A stretch of 64,000 nt of DNA from Yersinia similis (GCF_001053095.1 NZ_CGBP01000010.1:1-64000); one strand, 5' to 3'; shown: positions 1-11,302, numbered from the stretch's first letter. Translations and numbers: made by a program. The notes: a model not told the origin generated them from the sequence alone.

Positions 1-3000
1 CAGCGCGCCATCGGTTTGTACCGCACTGGCTCGCAGGGTGATGTCTTGCGCTGCCTGCAAATTGATATCGCCCGTGGCATTCAACTGGCTGCCAAGCAGG
101 GTTTCATCATAGAGGTTCACCGAGCTGGTATGCCGCTTGCTCGACGATTCGCCGGTAACGTGCAGACTGTCGGTGGCCGCGCTGAGGCTGATGTTCTGCG
201 CCTGCACCTCAAGGGTAGCGGCATTAATGCTGGCCCCCACCGCCGTCAGATTGTCGACGTTGGCAGTCAGCGCGCCGCCGACATTCACCTCGCTGCCCAG
301 ATGGCGAATATGCTCACTGGTCGCACTGCCACGACCATCATGGGTGCTTATCTGGTCGCGTGTTTGTACCGTCTCCAGTTGCCAGTCGCCGCCGGTCGTG
401 ACCTGCAGATCCTGACCCACATTGAGGCTTGCACCTTGCATGATAAAATCACGCCCGGTATTGATAGTCGCATTATTGCTGACATTGATGCTGGCCAGCG
501 GCCCCAGGATGGTTTGATCCCGCGAGACTGCGCCATTGTCGCTACTGAGCTGCGCACTGTCGGTGCGCAATATCACATCGCGGCCGCTGTCCAGTTGCAG
601 GTTGGTGGCATTGATCCGCGCGCTGGTCAGGTCGATATCGCTGTTCAGTGTGCTGAGCTGCATATCGCCGCCCGCCTGAAGCAAGCCACCACGGTTATTC
701 AGCGTGATATCTTGCGCCATGCTGATTTTCAGGTCATTCGTGGCGGTTATCGCCCCCGCATTGGTGAACCCCTGGACCTCGGTCAGGCTGATATTCTCTG
801 CCGCGATCAATGCCCCGTTGGCCTGCAGATCGCCCGGTTTAACCCCCGCCAGATAGACCACGGGGACTAATACGGTTTGCCCGGCGACTTCTCGGGTTTC
901 CATCAGCACGATATTGTGGGTCAGTGCCGCCATCTGCTCCGCACTGAGGTGGGTGCCGAGGGCAATATTGAACGCCTTGCTGTACTCAAGGCCCGCGGCA
1001 AACAGTGCCTCGAACTGCTCTTGTGCACTGCGGTAATCACTGGCCACCGCCTGACCGGTCAACGCCAGCACCTGATCCCGCACCAGCCGCTGTTCATAGG
1101 CGTTATCCCCCAGACGTTTGAATATCACATCCGGGTCATTGTTCAACTGCTGGAGCACGTAATCTGACCCGCGCCAGGTATTCAGGTTGGCAAACGCCGG
1201 GTGGGTTTCGATCAGATAACCGCCGCCGCCAACGGTGTGGTCGGTCGTGAACTGATACAGCCCGCCATTCGGCGGTGTCAGCGAGATCCCGTTAAATTCG
1301 ACAGACAGATCTTTGCCGCTATTATCGCGATCGGCAGGCGGCGCGATGGCACCGGGGTTGGCCCCATTGTTAATGGTCGTGCCACTGCCGCTGAGTGTTT
1401 TTGCGGTAAAACTTGAGGCATATTCACTGGTGGCGCGCTCACTGACTTCAGGTCCCCACGCCCATGCCCACAAACCGCCTTTGTAGGTTCGGTAGCGCCA
1501 GACACCGCTGGAGGTGGTCTGCTCCATCAGGCGTTGCTGGTCACCCCAGCCATCCTGTTGCAGGGTGACGCCGGTGAGATCAATCTCCCCCTGTGCACTC
1601 ACTTTGCTCCAGAAATTCTCCAGCGTGCCCACCTGCGGTGTCAGGTTTCCCCCCGCCAGCAGTTGCGCTTCCGGGCTGATCTGATCGATGCCGTTATAGG
1701 CGATAACCGACGTATACTCTGTGCCGATATAATCGCTGTTATCGGCACCGCCATCCGGCGGTTCAGCATAGCGCCCGCCTGGAATATCGGGGTTTTCTGC
1801 CGTCCAGACAGCCGTGCCTGTCACCGTATCGGCTACGATAAAGTCGGTGTTGGCGGTCAAAATATGGCGGCTGTTGGTCAGCGTCGTGGCGTAAATCAAC
1901 ATGTCTTTGCCGGATTCGATCAGGCCGGAAAGGTTGAGCACCTGAGCCGCAGAGGCGTAATGGCCATCACTCGCTTGCCCGCCGGCCAGAATAACCGTGC
2001 CCATGCCTAAAATCGTGGTGGTCGGCGCGGTATCAGTGTGGGTGACGGTATCGCTGTTTTCAATCACCGGGGCCAGCAAGGCTAGGGTGCCGTTTTCATC
2101 GGTAGCACCGATCAGGGCGTCAGGGCCGGAGTTGGTAATACGCTCCCGTGCGTTAAGTGTGGCTTCGGCGCTAATAATACTGCCCGTGTTGAACAGGGTG
2201 TTGGAGTCGGTATCAAGCCCACCGAGGGTCAATATCTCGCCATGGTTAATCAATGCGCCGGTGGCGCTGAGCGCTGCTTGCGTCGCGAGCAGGTTGCCGC
2301 TATTCAGTAAGCTGTCCGAGTGGGTACTGAGTGTGCCCCCCGCCATCAGGTGCCCGTCATTGGTGACCGCGCCCTGGGACGTCAAGGTTAAATCACGACC
2401 AGCCTGAAGGGTCGAGCCCGCCTGGTGGCTGAAATCACGCTGTAAGCTGATGGTCAGATCCTGGCTGGCCGTCACCTGGCCGCCCTGGTTATCAAACTGG
2501 CCCAGATCCAACGCGAGCGTGTTGGCCGCCAGCGTGCCACCTTGATTATTGAGGGTTTGAGCGGTGTTGATGCTCAGTGTGTCAAGGGCGAGTACAGTGG
2601 CGCGCTGGGTGCTGATATCGCCACGGTTGGCGGTGAGCGTCATCTCACGGGCTTGCGTGTAACTGTCGGTCAGATCAACCCGGCTGCCGGTTAACGCCAT
2701 GGCACCGGCGGCCAGGGTCTGCCCGTGTGCGAGCAGGTCCTGACGGGTGGTCACCCTCAGGTCACCGATCTCTGTCAGGCGGCCATCACTTTGTACTCCT
2801 GCCCCCAGCAGGCTGTTGCCGTTGCTGTTCAGGCTTTCCGCCTGTAGCGAGAGGGTGCCACTTGCGAGGAGGGTGCCGCCCCGGTTATCGACATCGCCCG
2901 GCAGATTCAGATTAAAATCGGTCGTCCCGGTGTGGGCTATCAGGCCCCCAACATTGGAGAGTGCCTGCGCGTCGAGCGTGATCTGTTCGGCGATCAGGCT

Positions 3001-4458
3001 GGCGTTATCGGTACGCAATAACGCGGTGGTTACAGCCGACAGGCGCTCACTGGCTAATAGTTCAGCGCCGGTGAGATCGATCTCACCCCCTTGTGCAATG
3101 AGCGTGATATCACGACTTTGCGTCTGGCTGCCACTCAGATCAAGACGGTGTGCGGTGAAACGCTGCGCCGTGCCGCTGATATTTTTTCCCTGGGCGGTGA
3201 TCTTCCCGCTGGCTTCAACGCTCAGTGTGCCACTGACAATGGCGCTGTTGTCGGACTTCACACCCGCCCCCAGAACAGAATTGCGGGTGCTGTTCACCTC
3301 CGCCGCTCGGACAGAGGTGTCCCCCCCCGCCGCGAGGGTGCCACTGTTGCTGAGTGTACCCGCCGTGGTGAGTTGGGTATTGCCCTGTGCATAGAGCACA
3401 CCGCTGTTCTCTATATCCGCGGCGGTATTGACCACCAACTGTTGGCTGCTGTTGATCTGGCCGCTGTTCATCAGCATGCCATCGGCCGTTATCGTAATAT
3501 CGCCCGCTGACGCCCCTATCTCGCCCGCATTGTGCACACCGACACCGCTTTCAGTGCCAATCAGGCGAATTTTACCGGCGTACATGCCCCCCAAATGGGC
3601 GACATCCACCGCCACGGTTGGCCGCGGGCTGCCATCGGCGGCTTTGGCGTTAATGTTTTGATGGGCGGCATCCACCTGATTGCGCCCGGTGGTGACACTC
3701 AGTTCGTTGGCCCAGATCCCGGCATTCACTTTGACGGAGCGGGCGATCAGGTCGGTATGATCCTGACGGCTGCTGTCCATGCCGGTGCCCTGAATAACAA
3801 TGTCCCCCCGCTCCACATCGTAACCGGTGAGCTGGCCGTTATTAAGCTGCGCCTGACCGGTCGTCAGGGTCACACGGTTGGCGTTGATAAAACCGCAGCC
3901 CTCGCAGGTAATGCCCGCCGAGTTAGCGATAACTACCTGTGCCTTGCGCCCCGCCACCTCGATATACCCGTTGAGTTTACTGGGGTCGCGGCTGTTGACT
4001 TCGTTGAGAATAATGCTGGCCTCACCCCGCGCCAGCCACGGATTGCCGTCGATAAAACCACCGAGCTCGGTCTGGTTGACACCGTGGCCGTTATTGAGGA
4101 TCACGCCGCGGCCATCAACATCAAACTGGCTGTAAACGTTACGTGAAACCCCGCCGCTGCTGGGAGCCTGGATATTGACCTGTGGCGTGCCGTTGGCGCT
4201 GTTGATAATGGTGGGTTGCTGGTTGCCCGGCGCACTGGCATCGGCGACAATCGCCGCCTGAACGGAGAGCGAGACACAGCCCAGCGCCAGTAACAGGCTG
4301 AAGCTTAGCGTGGACAAGGCACTGATACGGCGGTGTTGCGTGTGCCCCAATCCTGATGAAGGCGAAGAGGACGCCCGACCAGAAGCAGCAATATCTGCGA
4401 CGACGATCATCATCCCCCGCACTTTGTTAAAAATAATACGGTACAGGTTCTTATTCAT
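1..4458 (-). CDS. Two-partner secretion exoprotein, CdiA/filamentous haemagglutinin type (partial, C-terminus beyond left edge)
   Basis: Large surface exoprotein (TpsA) exported by the partner at 4613-6301. The frame stays open for 1486 codons from an ATG at 4458 to the window edge. The N-terminus (MNKNLYRIIFNKVRGMMIVV) is an extended signal peptide region, followed by a hydrophobic signal core near residues 55-75. A TPS haemagglutination-activity domain follows to about residue 330; it includes the Cys185-Glu-Gly-Cys188 pair typical of the HpmA/ShlA-like TPS fold. Then come hundreds of residues of beta-helical repeats rich in Gly, Asn, Leu and Thr. Around residues 1095-1190 there is the block with WRGSDYVL and ALTHNIVLMET common in CdiA-type proteins, and the repeats resume after it. 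The variable C-terminal toxin and an immunity gene would lie left of position 1. Adhesin or haemolysin rather than growth-inhibition toxin cannot be excluded. Confidence 0.9.
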   Translation of the reverse strand, partial: MNKNLYRIIFNKVRGMMIVVADIAASGRASSSPSSGLGHTQHRRISALSTLSFSLLLALGCVSLSVQAAIVADASAPGNQQPTIINSANGTPQVNIQAPSSGGVSRNVYSQFDVDGRGVILNNGHGVNQTELGGFIDGNPWLARGEASIILNEVNSRDPSKLNGYIEVAGRKAQVVIANSAGITCEGCGFINANRVTLTTGQAQLNNGQLTGYDVERGDIVIQGTGMDSSRQDHTDLIARSVKVNAGIWANELSVTTGRNQVDAAHQNINAKAADGSPRPTVAVDVAHLGGMYAGKIRLIGTESGVGVHNAGEIGASAGDITITADGMLMNSGQINSSQQLVVNTAADIENSGVLYAQGNTQLTTAGTLSNSGTLAAGGDTSVRAAEVNSTRNSVLGAGVKSDNSAIVSGTLSVEASGKITAQGKNISGTAQRFTAHRLDLSGSQTQSRDITLIAQGGEIDLTGAELLASERLSAVTTALLRTDNASLIAEQITLDAQALSNVGGLIAHTGTTDFNLNLPGDVDNRGGTLLASGTLSLQAESLNSNGNSLLGAGVQSDGRLTEIGDLRVTTRQDLLAHGQTLAAGAMALTGSRVDLTDSYTQAREMTLTANRGDISTQRATVLALDTLSINTAQTLNNQGGTLAANTLALDLGQFDNQGGQVTASQDLTISLQRDFSHQAGSTLQAGRDLTLTSQGAVTNDGHLMAGGTLSTHSDSLLNSGNLLATQAALSATGALINHGEILTLGGLDTDSNTLFNTGSIISAEATLNARERITNSGPDALIGATDENGTLALLAPVIENSDTVTHTDTAPTTTILGMGTVILAGGQASDGHYASAAQVLNLSGLIESGKDMLIYATTLTNSRHILTANTDFIVADTVTGTAVWTAENPDIPGGRYAEPPDGGADNSDYIGTEYTSVIAYNGIDQISPEAQLLAGGNLTPQVGTLENFWSKVSAQGEIDLTGVTLQQDGWGDQQRLMEQTTSSGVWRYRTYKGGLWAWAWGPEVSERATSEYASSFTAKTLSGSGTTINNGANPGAIAPPADRDNSGKDLSVEFNGISLTPPNGGLYQFTTDHTVGGGGYLIETHPAFANLNTWRGSDYVLQQLNNDPDVIFKRLGDNAYEQRLVRDQVLALTGQAVASDYRSAQEQFEALFAAGLEYSKAFNIALGTHLSAEQMAALTHNIVLMETREVAGQTVLVPVVYLAGVKPGDLQANGALIAAENISLTEVQGFTNAGAITATNDLKISMAQDITLNNRGGLLQAGGDMQLSTLNSDIDLTSARINATNLQLDSGRDVILRTDSAQLSSDNGAVSRDQTILGPLASINVSNNATINTGRDFIMQGASLNVGQDLQVTTGGDWQLETVQTRDQISTHDGRGSATSEHIRHLGSEVNVGGALTANVDNLTAVGASINAATLEVQAQNISLSAATDSLHVTGESSSKRHTSSVNLYDETLLGSQLNATGDINLQAAQDITLRASAVQTDGAL

Positions 4459-4487
4459 GGTCGGTCTCAAAAGGTTATCCCCTTCGT

Positions 4488-4606
<119 letters not shown>

Positions 4607-4612
4607 GGAGTA

Positions 4613-6301
4613 TTAGTATTGCCAGTTCAGGTTAAAGCCCACAGTCACGGCATCGGATTGGAAGCCATCGGGTTCAGACAGGGGTTTGCCGGCAAACAGG
4701 TCATAGCGGGTATTGAGTACGTTGCCGCGAATACCGACAGCGGCACCCGCCAGATGGTTACCCAGCAGATAAGCGCTTCCGCGGCCACCCACTTCGCCAT
4801 AATCAAGGCCGACATAGATCTCTTGCCCCTGTATCGGTGTGTACCAACCCAGATCATTACGCACCGTCCAGCCACGATCAGCACTGAGGGTCCGCTCACC
4901 ATTAAAGCCGCGCACTGACCAACGGCCACCGATGCTGAATTGATCCTGTGGGGTCAACGGGGTGCTGCTGCTCTGACGCTGGTATTGCACGTTGTAATGG
5001 AAATTTTGCGCCATCACCGAGAAGGGAATATCCAGTTGTGCATTCAATTGCAGAATCTTGCTTAACGCCGTGCCTTCATCAAAATATTCTTCTTGAGCCG
5101 GAACCGCCCCAAACCAACGGGTACCGCGCTGATAACTCACCCCGGCATCCAGCGTGGCCTGCGAAATAAAGTGGCGATGTTGCAGCCCTATACGCCAGGC
5201 AGATGTGCGGCGGCGTTGAACCTCAACTTCGGTATCATTGATGTAGTTTTTCGACGAACGGGTCAGGACATCGTAGGTGAGTGTGGTTTTTTGGCTGGCA
5301 TTGCGGTGCAACAGGCGGCTGAGTTGCAGTGACACATTTTCACTTTCGCCCCGATAGTTGTAATCGCTATTCAGGCCTGCCACTGTCTGGTGATAATCAT
5401 AACTGCTGGCGGTTATGCCGGCTGTCCAGTAACCGAACGGCAACGAGTAGTGGCCAGTCAGGTTATTGGTGCCTTTATCGCCGCGATTTTTTATTGAGCC
5501 CCCCGCAGAGACATAAAACTGGTCACTCAAAGAGAATGGGTTATCCAGAAACAGCGTCGCACCGCCCTGATAACGGCCAGTACTGCGAGTCCCTGAGTCA
5601 TCCAGTGAAGCGGCCAAACGCCACATTTTGCTCTGCTTCCAGCTTAGGGCGATATCGGTCTCTCCGGGTGCGCTGCCGGGGATCAATTCCATGCTGGCTT
5701 GCACTGTGGGGATACGTTGAAGATTCTCCAGCCCTTGCTCAATATCACGCAGATCCAATAAGTGACCGGGGCGTGCGGGAAAGGCACTGAACAGCGTGAC
5801 ATGGCGGTCACTCTCTGGTGTCAGCGCCACGCGGTGTATTTTGCCGGGCACCACTTGTAACGCCAGTGTGCCGCTGTTCAAATCCTGCTGCGGAGCAAGC
5901 ACCCGGGTCGTCACATAACCATGACCCACTAAACGGTTTTGTAATTGGCTCATCAGTTGGTTAATCCCCTGCCCGCCCAAACACTGACCTAGAGCCTGAT
6001 TAGCAATACGCTGTAACGGCAACCAACGGGGTAACGGTTCAGTGCCGCTGAGTGTGACGCGGTCAATAACAAAGCAGGGCTTTTCCACAGGGAAAATAAG
6101 GCGATCCGAAGAGGCCGAAGGTGCAGATAAGCGCACATCTGGCGTCGGCGGAGCCAGACGTTCTTCCAGCGCCCGCTGCCGCTCTTGCTGATGGAGAGTT
6201 TGCTGTTGAATAGGCGTTAATTCCGCACTCTGTCCGGCGCGAGAAATAACCAACAGTGGAAATAATATAGCCGTGTGTAATATAAAATAACAATAACGCA
6301 A
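4613..6301 (-). CDS. Two-partner secretion outer-membrane transporter (CdiB/ShlB/FhaC family)
   Basis: TpsB protein of 562 residues that would export the exoprotein encoded just downstream. A signal peptide covers about residues 1-28. It is followed by a Gln/Glu/Arg-rich helix and a POTRA domain at about residues 75-155 ([11 protein letters not shown] onwards). The remainder is a 16-strand beta-barrel with the family VRGF motif near residue 465 and a terminal aromatic residue (FNLNWQY). The start is a TTG at 6301, supported by a GAGGCGAGG ribosome binding site 9 bases upstream; no ATG fits better. A gap of 154 bases holding a palindromic repeat separates it from the exoprotein gene. Confidence 0.92.
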   Translation of the reverse strand: MRYCYFILHTAILFPLLVISRAGQSAELTPIQQQTLHQQERQRALEERLAPPTPDVRLSAPSASSDRLIFPVEKPCFVIDRVTLSGTEPLPRWLPLQRIANQALGQCLGGQGINQLMSQLQNRLVGHGYVTTRVLAPQQDLNSGTLALQVVPGKIHRVALTPESDRHVTLFSAFPARPGHLLDLRDIEQGLENLQRIPTVQASMELIPGSAPGETDIALSWKQSKMWRLAASLDDSGTRSTGRYQGGATLFLDNPFSLSDQFYVSAGGSIKNRGDKGTNNLTGHYSLPFGYWTAGITASSYDYHQTVAGLNSDYNYRGESENVSLQLSRLLHRNASQKTTLTYDVLTRSSKNYINDTEVEVQRRRTSAWRIGLQHRHFISQATLDAGVSYQRGTRWFGAVPAQEEYFDEGTALSKILQLNAQLDIPFSVMAQNFHYNVQYQRQSSSTPLTPQDQFSIGGRWSVRGFNGERTLSADRGWTVRNDLGWYTPIQGQEIYVGLDYGEVGGRGSAYLLGNHLAGAAVGIRGNVLNTRYDLFAGKPLSEPDGFQSDAVTVGFNLNWQY

Positions 6302-6953
6302 AGAGAATGCCTCGCCTCTGAATTAGAGGCATGTATATATAGAAATAATTTTCTGCATTATGCTGCCAATAGCGTTTTTTTCAATCAAAATATGAGGTTT
6401 AGCAATAATTAAAGAAGAATACGACTTTATTGTATGAAATATCCTACACAAGAGAGATTGATGAAAACAGAATATTTATTCACTCTGAGCAAATGTTAAT
6501 TTACGTCTAAAATTTATATCGAAAATATAATAAATAAAATATTCTACCTTTCGGCTTACAATTAAAAAGAGAATAGCAATATCCTTATTTTTATAATTTA
6601 AAACACGATGACAGGCGAAAATCACACAGTAAAAAACACCTACCCAACAAATAAAAAAAACAAATAAAACCAATAATTTAACAAAAATAAACGATAAATC
6701 CCGCATTGAAAATTTATTTTTTCAGAGGGCTAAATAAGTCTAAAAACAATGCGTCTATTTTGTCATAAAAAAGAGAGCAATACGTTAAAAATCCTTTTTA
6801 ATTTGCAAGCTAAACAATAACAAAAACCGGATAAACCATTAAATTGGCAATTATAAACTTAGCGTATTAATGAGCATCGATATTCAATTTCACATGTAAC
6901 AAGAAAGCCGACTCGATGATAAAACAGAAAATCAATTATTAGCCACCCTCCTC
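6302..6953. other. AT-rich intergenic region upstream of the TPS locus
   Basis: About 650 bases, strongly AT-rich, between the TPS transporter and the oxidoreductase gene. It must contain the TPS promoter, but I cannot pick one -10/-35 pair among many AT-rich matches. One minus-strand reading frame, 6476-6706, would encode a 76-residue hydrophobic peptide (MRDLSFIFVKLL...), but it lacks a convincing ribosome binding site and its composition matches AT-rich noncoding DNA. Confidence 0.6.
6476..6706 (-). CDS. Possible small hydrophobic protein (doubtful)
   Basis: A 76-residue frame beginning MRDLSFIFVKLLVLFVFF, with one strongly hydrophobic segment at residues 5-35 followed by a basic region. 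It could be a small inner-membrane protein. No Shine-Dalgarno match precedes the ATG, the DNA is AT-rich, and I recognise no family. It is listed only because nothing else explains this stretch. Confidence 0.15.
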   Translation of the reverse strand: MRDLSFIFVKLLVLFVFFICWVGVFYCVIFACHRVLNYKNKDIAILFLIVSRKVEYFIYYIFDINFRRKLTFAQSE

Positions 6954-7919
6954 TTATAAATCTAGCACTAACCGCGCCCCTTTTGCCCTTGAGCAACAAA
7001 TCAAAATAGATTTCTGACTCTTTTTTTCTTCATCAGTAAGATACCGATCACGGTGATCAGCTTCACCTTCCAGAATCGCTGTTTCACATGTTCCACAAAT
7101 ACCCTCTCGACATAAACATTCTACCTGTGCCGCATGACTGTTTTCGATGGCCTGTAGGATGGTCATATCACAGCCAACATTCAGTTCCACGCCAGAGCGA
7201 GCCAGTACGAGCGTAAACTCACCGCCACGTTGGTTCTCAGCCGTAAACTGTTCAAAATGGAGATACGTTTGCGGTATACCGCGTTGTGTTGCCGCCGTTT
7301 TAACGGCGTTATTCAATGATACCGAGCCACAGGTATAAATATGTGTCTCAGGTTCACAATCCATCAGTAACCGCACCACATCCAACCGGCTGCCCTGAGA
7401 GGAGATATGGCAAGAAAGATGTTTAGCAAATGCTGAATTTTCGAGTTCAGATTGAAAGGCATTGTCATCACAACGGCGAAAACAATAGTGCAGATGGTAA
7501 TGATCCTGACGACGTTCAAGTTCATAGAGTTGGGAGATAAACGGTGTAATGCCAATGCCACCGGCAATCAGAAGATGACGTTGCGCCTCGGGTACCAGTG
7601 GAAATAAGTTATTGGGCCCAGACACCCTGAGCTTATCGCCAACCTTCACATGGTGATGCATAAAATCCGCCCCCCCACGAGAATGCTCACTCAGGCGCAC
7701 CGCTATTTGGTAGCGGTGCGTTTCAAAAGGAGAATTCATCAATGAATAGGCATTACTGAGGTTTTTTTCACCCAGCGGTATCTGTACCAGAATATGGCTT
7801 CCGCCCTCAAAAACCGGCAAGGGCCTATCATTGCCCGCGGTGAGGGTAAAACGTTTTACATCAGATGTGATGACTTCAATCTTGCTGACCACAACGTCAA
7901 ACATCTGATGAGACGCCAT
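6954..7919 (-). CDS. yeaX: Carnitine monooxygenase reductase subunit
   Basis: Reductase partner (321 residues, same length as E. coli YeaX/CntB) that passes electrons from NAD(P)H through flavin and a plant-type 2Fe-2S centre to the Rieske oxygenase encoded upstream. An FMN-binding domain with the RFTL and NAYSL motifs covers residues 1-105. A nucleotide-binding domain has GGIGITPF near residue 119 and YTCG near 195. The C-terminal ferredoxin domain (from about 235) has the ligand motif CLCREGICGTC plus a later Cys near ILICC. It is the last gene of the yeaV-yeaW-yeaX set, 93 bases after yeaW. Closely related VanB-type reductases have the same architecture; the neighbours decide for YeaX. Confidence 0.9.
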   Translation of the reverse strand: MASHQMFDVVVSKIEVITSDVKRFTLTAGNDRPLPVFEGGSHILVQIPLGEKNLSNAYSLMNSPFETHRYQIAVRLSEHSRGGADFMHHHVKVGDKLRVSGPNNLFPLVPEAQRHLLIAGGIGITPFISQLYELERRQDHYHLHYCFRRCDDNAFQSELENSAFAKHLSCHISSQGSRLDVVRLLMDCEPETHIYTCGSVSLNNAVKTAATQRGIPQTYLHFEQFTAENQRGGEFTLVLARSGVELNVGCDMTILQAIENSHAAQVECLCREGICGTCETAILEGEADHRDRYLTDEEKKSQKSILICCSRAKGARLVLDL

Positions 7920-8012
7920 AGAAAACCCCGGTATTTTAAGCGTGTCTGCGCGAGCTATTTAGCATGCGCTATCAGAGAAGACCCACAGCGGCTCACTGCG
8001 GGCCATAACAGG

Positions 8013-9137
8013 CTACTCCTGAAAGACCTTCGCCACCAGATTATGGAAGTGAGCAATACCATGCTCACTGATCCCACTGCCTTTATCATCAGCCATGATG
8101 CGCCCTTGACCGCGATAGCCGCGTGATTTCAGCCCTTTCTGAACGCTTTCAACCAAACGTAAATCTTCTGGGCGAAAGACATTGCGATACCATTCGATAA
8201 GTTCCTTCTGGTCTTCCGTCAGCTCTTCATTCGTAAAATAAATATCATAGTTTTGCAGCGTTGTTTCTGCATCTACCGGGAATTCATAAATCACGGTCAT
8301 CATGCCTTTCAATGGCGGCACATTGAACATGGAGCATGGCCATAGCCAAAAGCCGTGGAAAGAGGACTCTTCACCCTCTTCAAATTTAAAGGACTTCTCT
8401 GAGGGTTTCGCATAGCCAAATTGCAATGACCAATTACCGTGCATGGTGTGCCAGTAGCGATCAATCTGTACTGAATCGGCGAATCCTGGGTGAGCAGGCT
8501 CGCAGTGATAACACTCCATATAGTTATCGACAATATTCTTCCAGTTAGCGGGGGTGCGAGTGGTGAAGCGAGCGGCCAATTTCAACTCATGCACATCGGG
8601 GCACGCTTCGAAAACTTTATCCTGTAAGCCCGGCAATTGTTGTTCCACGCTTTCGGCATCTGGGTTCATATTGATGAAAATAAAACCGGCGTACTCCTCT
8701 AAGCGCACCGGGAAAAGCGTCGCCCGATCTTTATCAAAATTAGTAACATTCTCGCAGTTACGGGCATGTGCCAGTTCACCGTCGAGCTTGAAGGTCCAGG
8801 CATGATAGGGGCAAGTAATGACGTTCTTTGCTTTACCTTCCCCACTGAGCAATTGGTGCCCACGATGCGGACAGACATTATAAAAAGCCCGCAATACGCT
8901 ATCACGCCCACGCACGATAACAATGTTCTCACCAATAATCTCACGAGTGATGTAATCATTAGGCTGCGCCACTTCACTGCCGTGCGCCATACAAATCCAG
9001 CTATTGGTAAATACCCTCTCTTTCTCATGCTCGAAGGCAGCCTGTTGGGTATAGAAATAAGCAGGAATAGTGTAGGCCTCACGCGGGTTTGCACAAAAGT
9101 CTTTTGGCAAAACAAAGTCAGGATGTTGATTACTCAT
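8013..9137 (-). CDS. yeaW: Carnitine monooxygenase, Rieske oxygenase subunit
   Basis: Rieske non-haem iron oxygenase (374 residues) of the YeaW/CntA type. The family cleaves L-carnitine, and in YeaW also gamma-butyrobetaine, choline and betaine, releasing trimethylamine. The Rieske centre is CPHRGHQLL...CPYHAW (residues 80-105). The mononuclear iron site is in DNYMECYHCEPAH, where the Glu takes the bridging position that marks the CntA group, with a later Asp in EDLRLVES. A longer frame reaches 9221, but homologues start at MSNQHPDFVLP. The ATG at 9137 has AGAGGTGA just upstream, so I place the start there. Confidence 0.93.
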   Translation of the reverse strand: MSNQHPDFVLPKDFCANPREAYTIPAYFYTQQAAFEHEKERVFTNSWICMAHGSEVAQPNDYITREIIGENIVIVRGRDSVLRAFYNVCPHRGHQLLSGEGKAKNVITCPYHAWTFKLDGELAHARNCENVTNFDKDRATLFPVRLEEYAGFIFINMNPDAESVEQQLPGLQDKVFEACPDVHELKLAARFTTRTPANWKNIVDNYMECYHCEPAHPGFADSVQIDRYWHTMHGNWSLQFGYAKPSEKSFKFEEGEESSFHGFWLWPCSMFNVPPLKGMMTVIYEFPVDAETTLQNYDIYFTNEELTEDQKELIEWYRNVFRPEDLRLVESVQKGLKSRGYRGQGRIMADDKGSGISEHGIAHFHNLVAKVFQE

Positions 9138-9243
9138 AATGTCACCTCTGGCTATCTTGGTGTTATAGGTAAAATTTTTAGTCATACATTTAGGGAATAC
9201 CGACACTGCATACAACGACATAGAAACGTAAAAACAGAGCCTG

Positions 9244-10887
9244 CTATTTATGCTTACTGGCGGGTGGCGCCGCAGTTTCCACGACTAAAGTTTCCACGAC
9301 TAACATTGACGCAGTAGCAGGCGGTAAAGATTCAGCCGGCAACATGGCTTGCGGGACACTTTGCTCAATAAGGTGAGCGGGAACATGGGCATAATCCTGC
9401 TTAATCCAGCGGACAAAGCCATAAACCTCGATCAAGAGAATCAATAAAAAAGGCAGCGCAGTGAGTACAACCGTCGTTTTCATGGTATCCAACGAGGCAC
9501 CAGCAAACAGAATTGAGAGAGGGATCAGCGTAATCACCACACACCAAAATAGGCGCAGCATACGATTAGGGTCTTCGCCTTCACGCAGATTACGGGTGCT
9601 GGTTGCCGCCATACAGTACGCCACCGCATCCATATGTGAAGCCAGGAAAATAATCATGATGAACAGATAGGCAGCAAGGAATAATTTGCCCATGGGTAGC
9701 GCACTGAGTAGCATTTGTACCGCGGTTTCCCCGCCCTGAGTATTTAGGATGAGCGGAACATCTAACGCACCACTAATAAACTGTTGTATCGCGTAGCTTT
9801 CCAGTATCCCAAAGAAGAACCAGCAGCCCAGCGAACTTCCCAGCAGCAAAGCCCATATAACCTCTTTGAGTTTGCGACCACGTGAAACCCGCGTCACAAA
9901 CATCGCAACACCGGGGGTATATGAAATCCACCATAACCAATAAAAAACCGTCCAACTGCGGGTGAAACGACCATCCCCCATGGGATCAGTGAACAGGCTC
10001 ATTTGCAGGAAATTTTGTGTGGTTAATCCGATGGAGTTAATCGTGTTATTGATAATAAATTCGCTTGGCCCCACCAAGAGCACCAGCACGGCAAAGCCAA
10101 AAGCGCCCCATCCGACCATTTTGCTCAGACGCTGCATACCATGATCAATACCAATATACGAACTCAGGGAAAAGATAACTGCCGCTACCAACATCACGCC
10201 AGCCTGCACTGCAAAATTATTAGGCACGCCGATGAGCGCAGTCAGTCCACGGGTAAATGTGGCGGCGGTGATCACTAAAGAGATAGTCAACGCCCCAATT
10301 GTCGCAATTAAAAAGATCAAATCGACCAGACGCCCCCAAAAACCCTGGGGGTTGACTCCTGTAATGGCCGAGATAATCCCTGATAAACTTAGCCCTTTGT
10401 TTTTTCTGACATGAAAGTGATAAGCCATAATCAGAGAAGCCAGCGCATAAGTAGCCCACGCACTGATTCCCCAATGGAAAAAGGAATAACTGACGCTGTA
10501 CTCAAGTGCTTTCGGCGTTTTCGGCGCAATATTCAGACCCGGTGTCTGATAGTAATAAGCCCATTCCATCACCCCCCAATACAAGGTTGATGAACCAAGT
10601 CCTGCGCAGATAAACATAAACAGCCATGGGATAGTACGATATTCAGGCTTGCCCTCACCCAGACGAATATTGCCGTATTTGCTCACCGCGATATAAAGTA
10701 CCAATATCAATCCAAGCAGCACTAATATTTGGATCGTCGATCCCAGTAGCCGGGTAACACCATTAAAAATGGCATCTGCAATTTGGCTACTTTGCTGCGG
10801 AAATAAACTGAATGCCAAAGCAATCAGGATGATGCAAAGCAAACTGGTGACAATCAGCGGTATATCTTTTCTCGGGTTGTTCAACAT
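9244..10887 (-). CDS. yeaV: BCCT family quaternary amine transporter
   Basis: Inner-membrane transporter of 547 residues with about 12 membrane helices, of the betaine/carnitine/choline transporter family. The segment [24 protein letters not shown] (about residues 90-113) and [19 protein letters not shown] (about 310) are the Trp-rich substrate-site helices of the family. It matches E. coli YeaV closely, with a longer hydrophilic C-terminal tail rich in Ala, Val and Pro. Its position directly upstream of yeaW and yeaX suggests it brings carnitine or a related betaine to the oxygenase; the substrate is inferred. It is separated from dmlA by about 620 bases that include a mini-element. Confidence 0.9.
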   Translation of the reverse strand: MLNNPRKDIPLIVTSLLCIILIALAFSLFPQQSSQIADAIFNGVTRLLGSTIQILVLLGLILVLYIAVSKYGNIRLGEGKPEYRTIPWLFMFICAGLGSSTLYWGVMEWAYYYQTPGLNIAPKTPKALEYSVSYSFFHWGISAWATYALASLIMAYHFHVRKNKGLSLSGIISAITGVNPQGFWGRLVDLIFLIATIGALTISLVITAATFTRGLTALIGVPNNFAVQAGVMLVAAVIFSLSSYIGIDHGMQRLSKMVGWGAFGFAVLVLLVGPSEFIINNTINSIGLTTQNFLQMSLFTDPMGDGRFTRSWTVFYWLWWISYTPGVAMFVTRVSRGRKLKEVIWALLLGSSLGCWFFFGILESYAIQQFISGALDVPLILNTQGGETAVQMLLSALPMGKLFLAAYLFIMIIFLASHMDAVAYCMAATSTRNLREGEDPNRMLRLFWCVVITLIPLSILFAGASLDTMKTTVVLTALPFLLILLIEVYGFVRWIKQDYAHVPAHLIEQSVPQAMLPAESLPPATASMLVVETLVVETAAPPASKHK

Positions 10888-11302
10888 GAGAATCTCCTGC
10901 TTATGGAGAGGCCGCGCTCATTAAAGGGCTGTCACCTCGCTTTTATTTTTGTTATGGCACGGTGTTTTATCATTTGTTTATTTCGTCTACCTGGTTTTAT
11001 GCGTGTTTAAATTAGTGGTAAAAAACCTCGTTACCCCCCAGGAAGACACCGAAACGCTGTATCTCACAGATCAATTAATTAACAACATAAGTATCTTCTT
11101 GTAACATCAATAAAACAATCGTGTGTTTTGTGAACAGATAAAACACGTGGCGTAAATAATTTCTTGTGAAGTTAGTCAGGCAATTTGTCAGGAATAACGC
11201 GCAGGTCGGGCTAAAGAATATTATTCTCAAAAAGTTAATAGGCATTCGTCCGATTAAAACGGACGCATACCCAAACCTGCCAACGCAGGAAAGGAAAATA
11301 AT
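10888..11302. other. Intergenic region upstream of yeaV
   Basis: About 415 bases between the yeaV start and the mini-element at 11303. It presumably carries the promoter of yeaVWX, because the element lies between yeaV and dmlA. I see AT-rich stretches but no gene or clear operator. The short reading frames here are chance. Confidence 0.5.

Noticed and set aside
16..4146. Many plus-strand open frames across the left 4 kb
   Set aside because: They lie opposite the continuous minus-strand TPS exoprotein frame, whose repeats and TPS motifs are clear; the plus frames have no family features.
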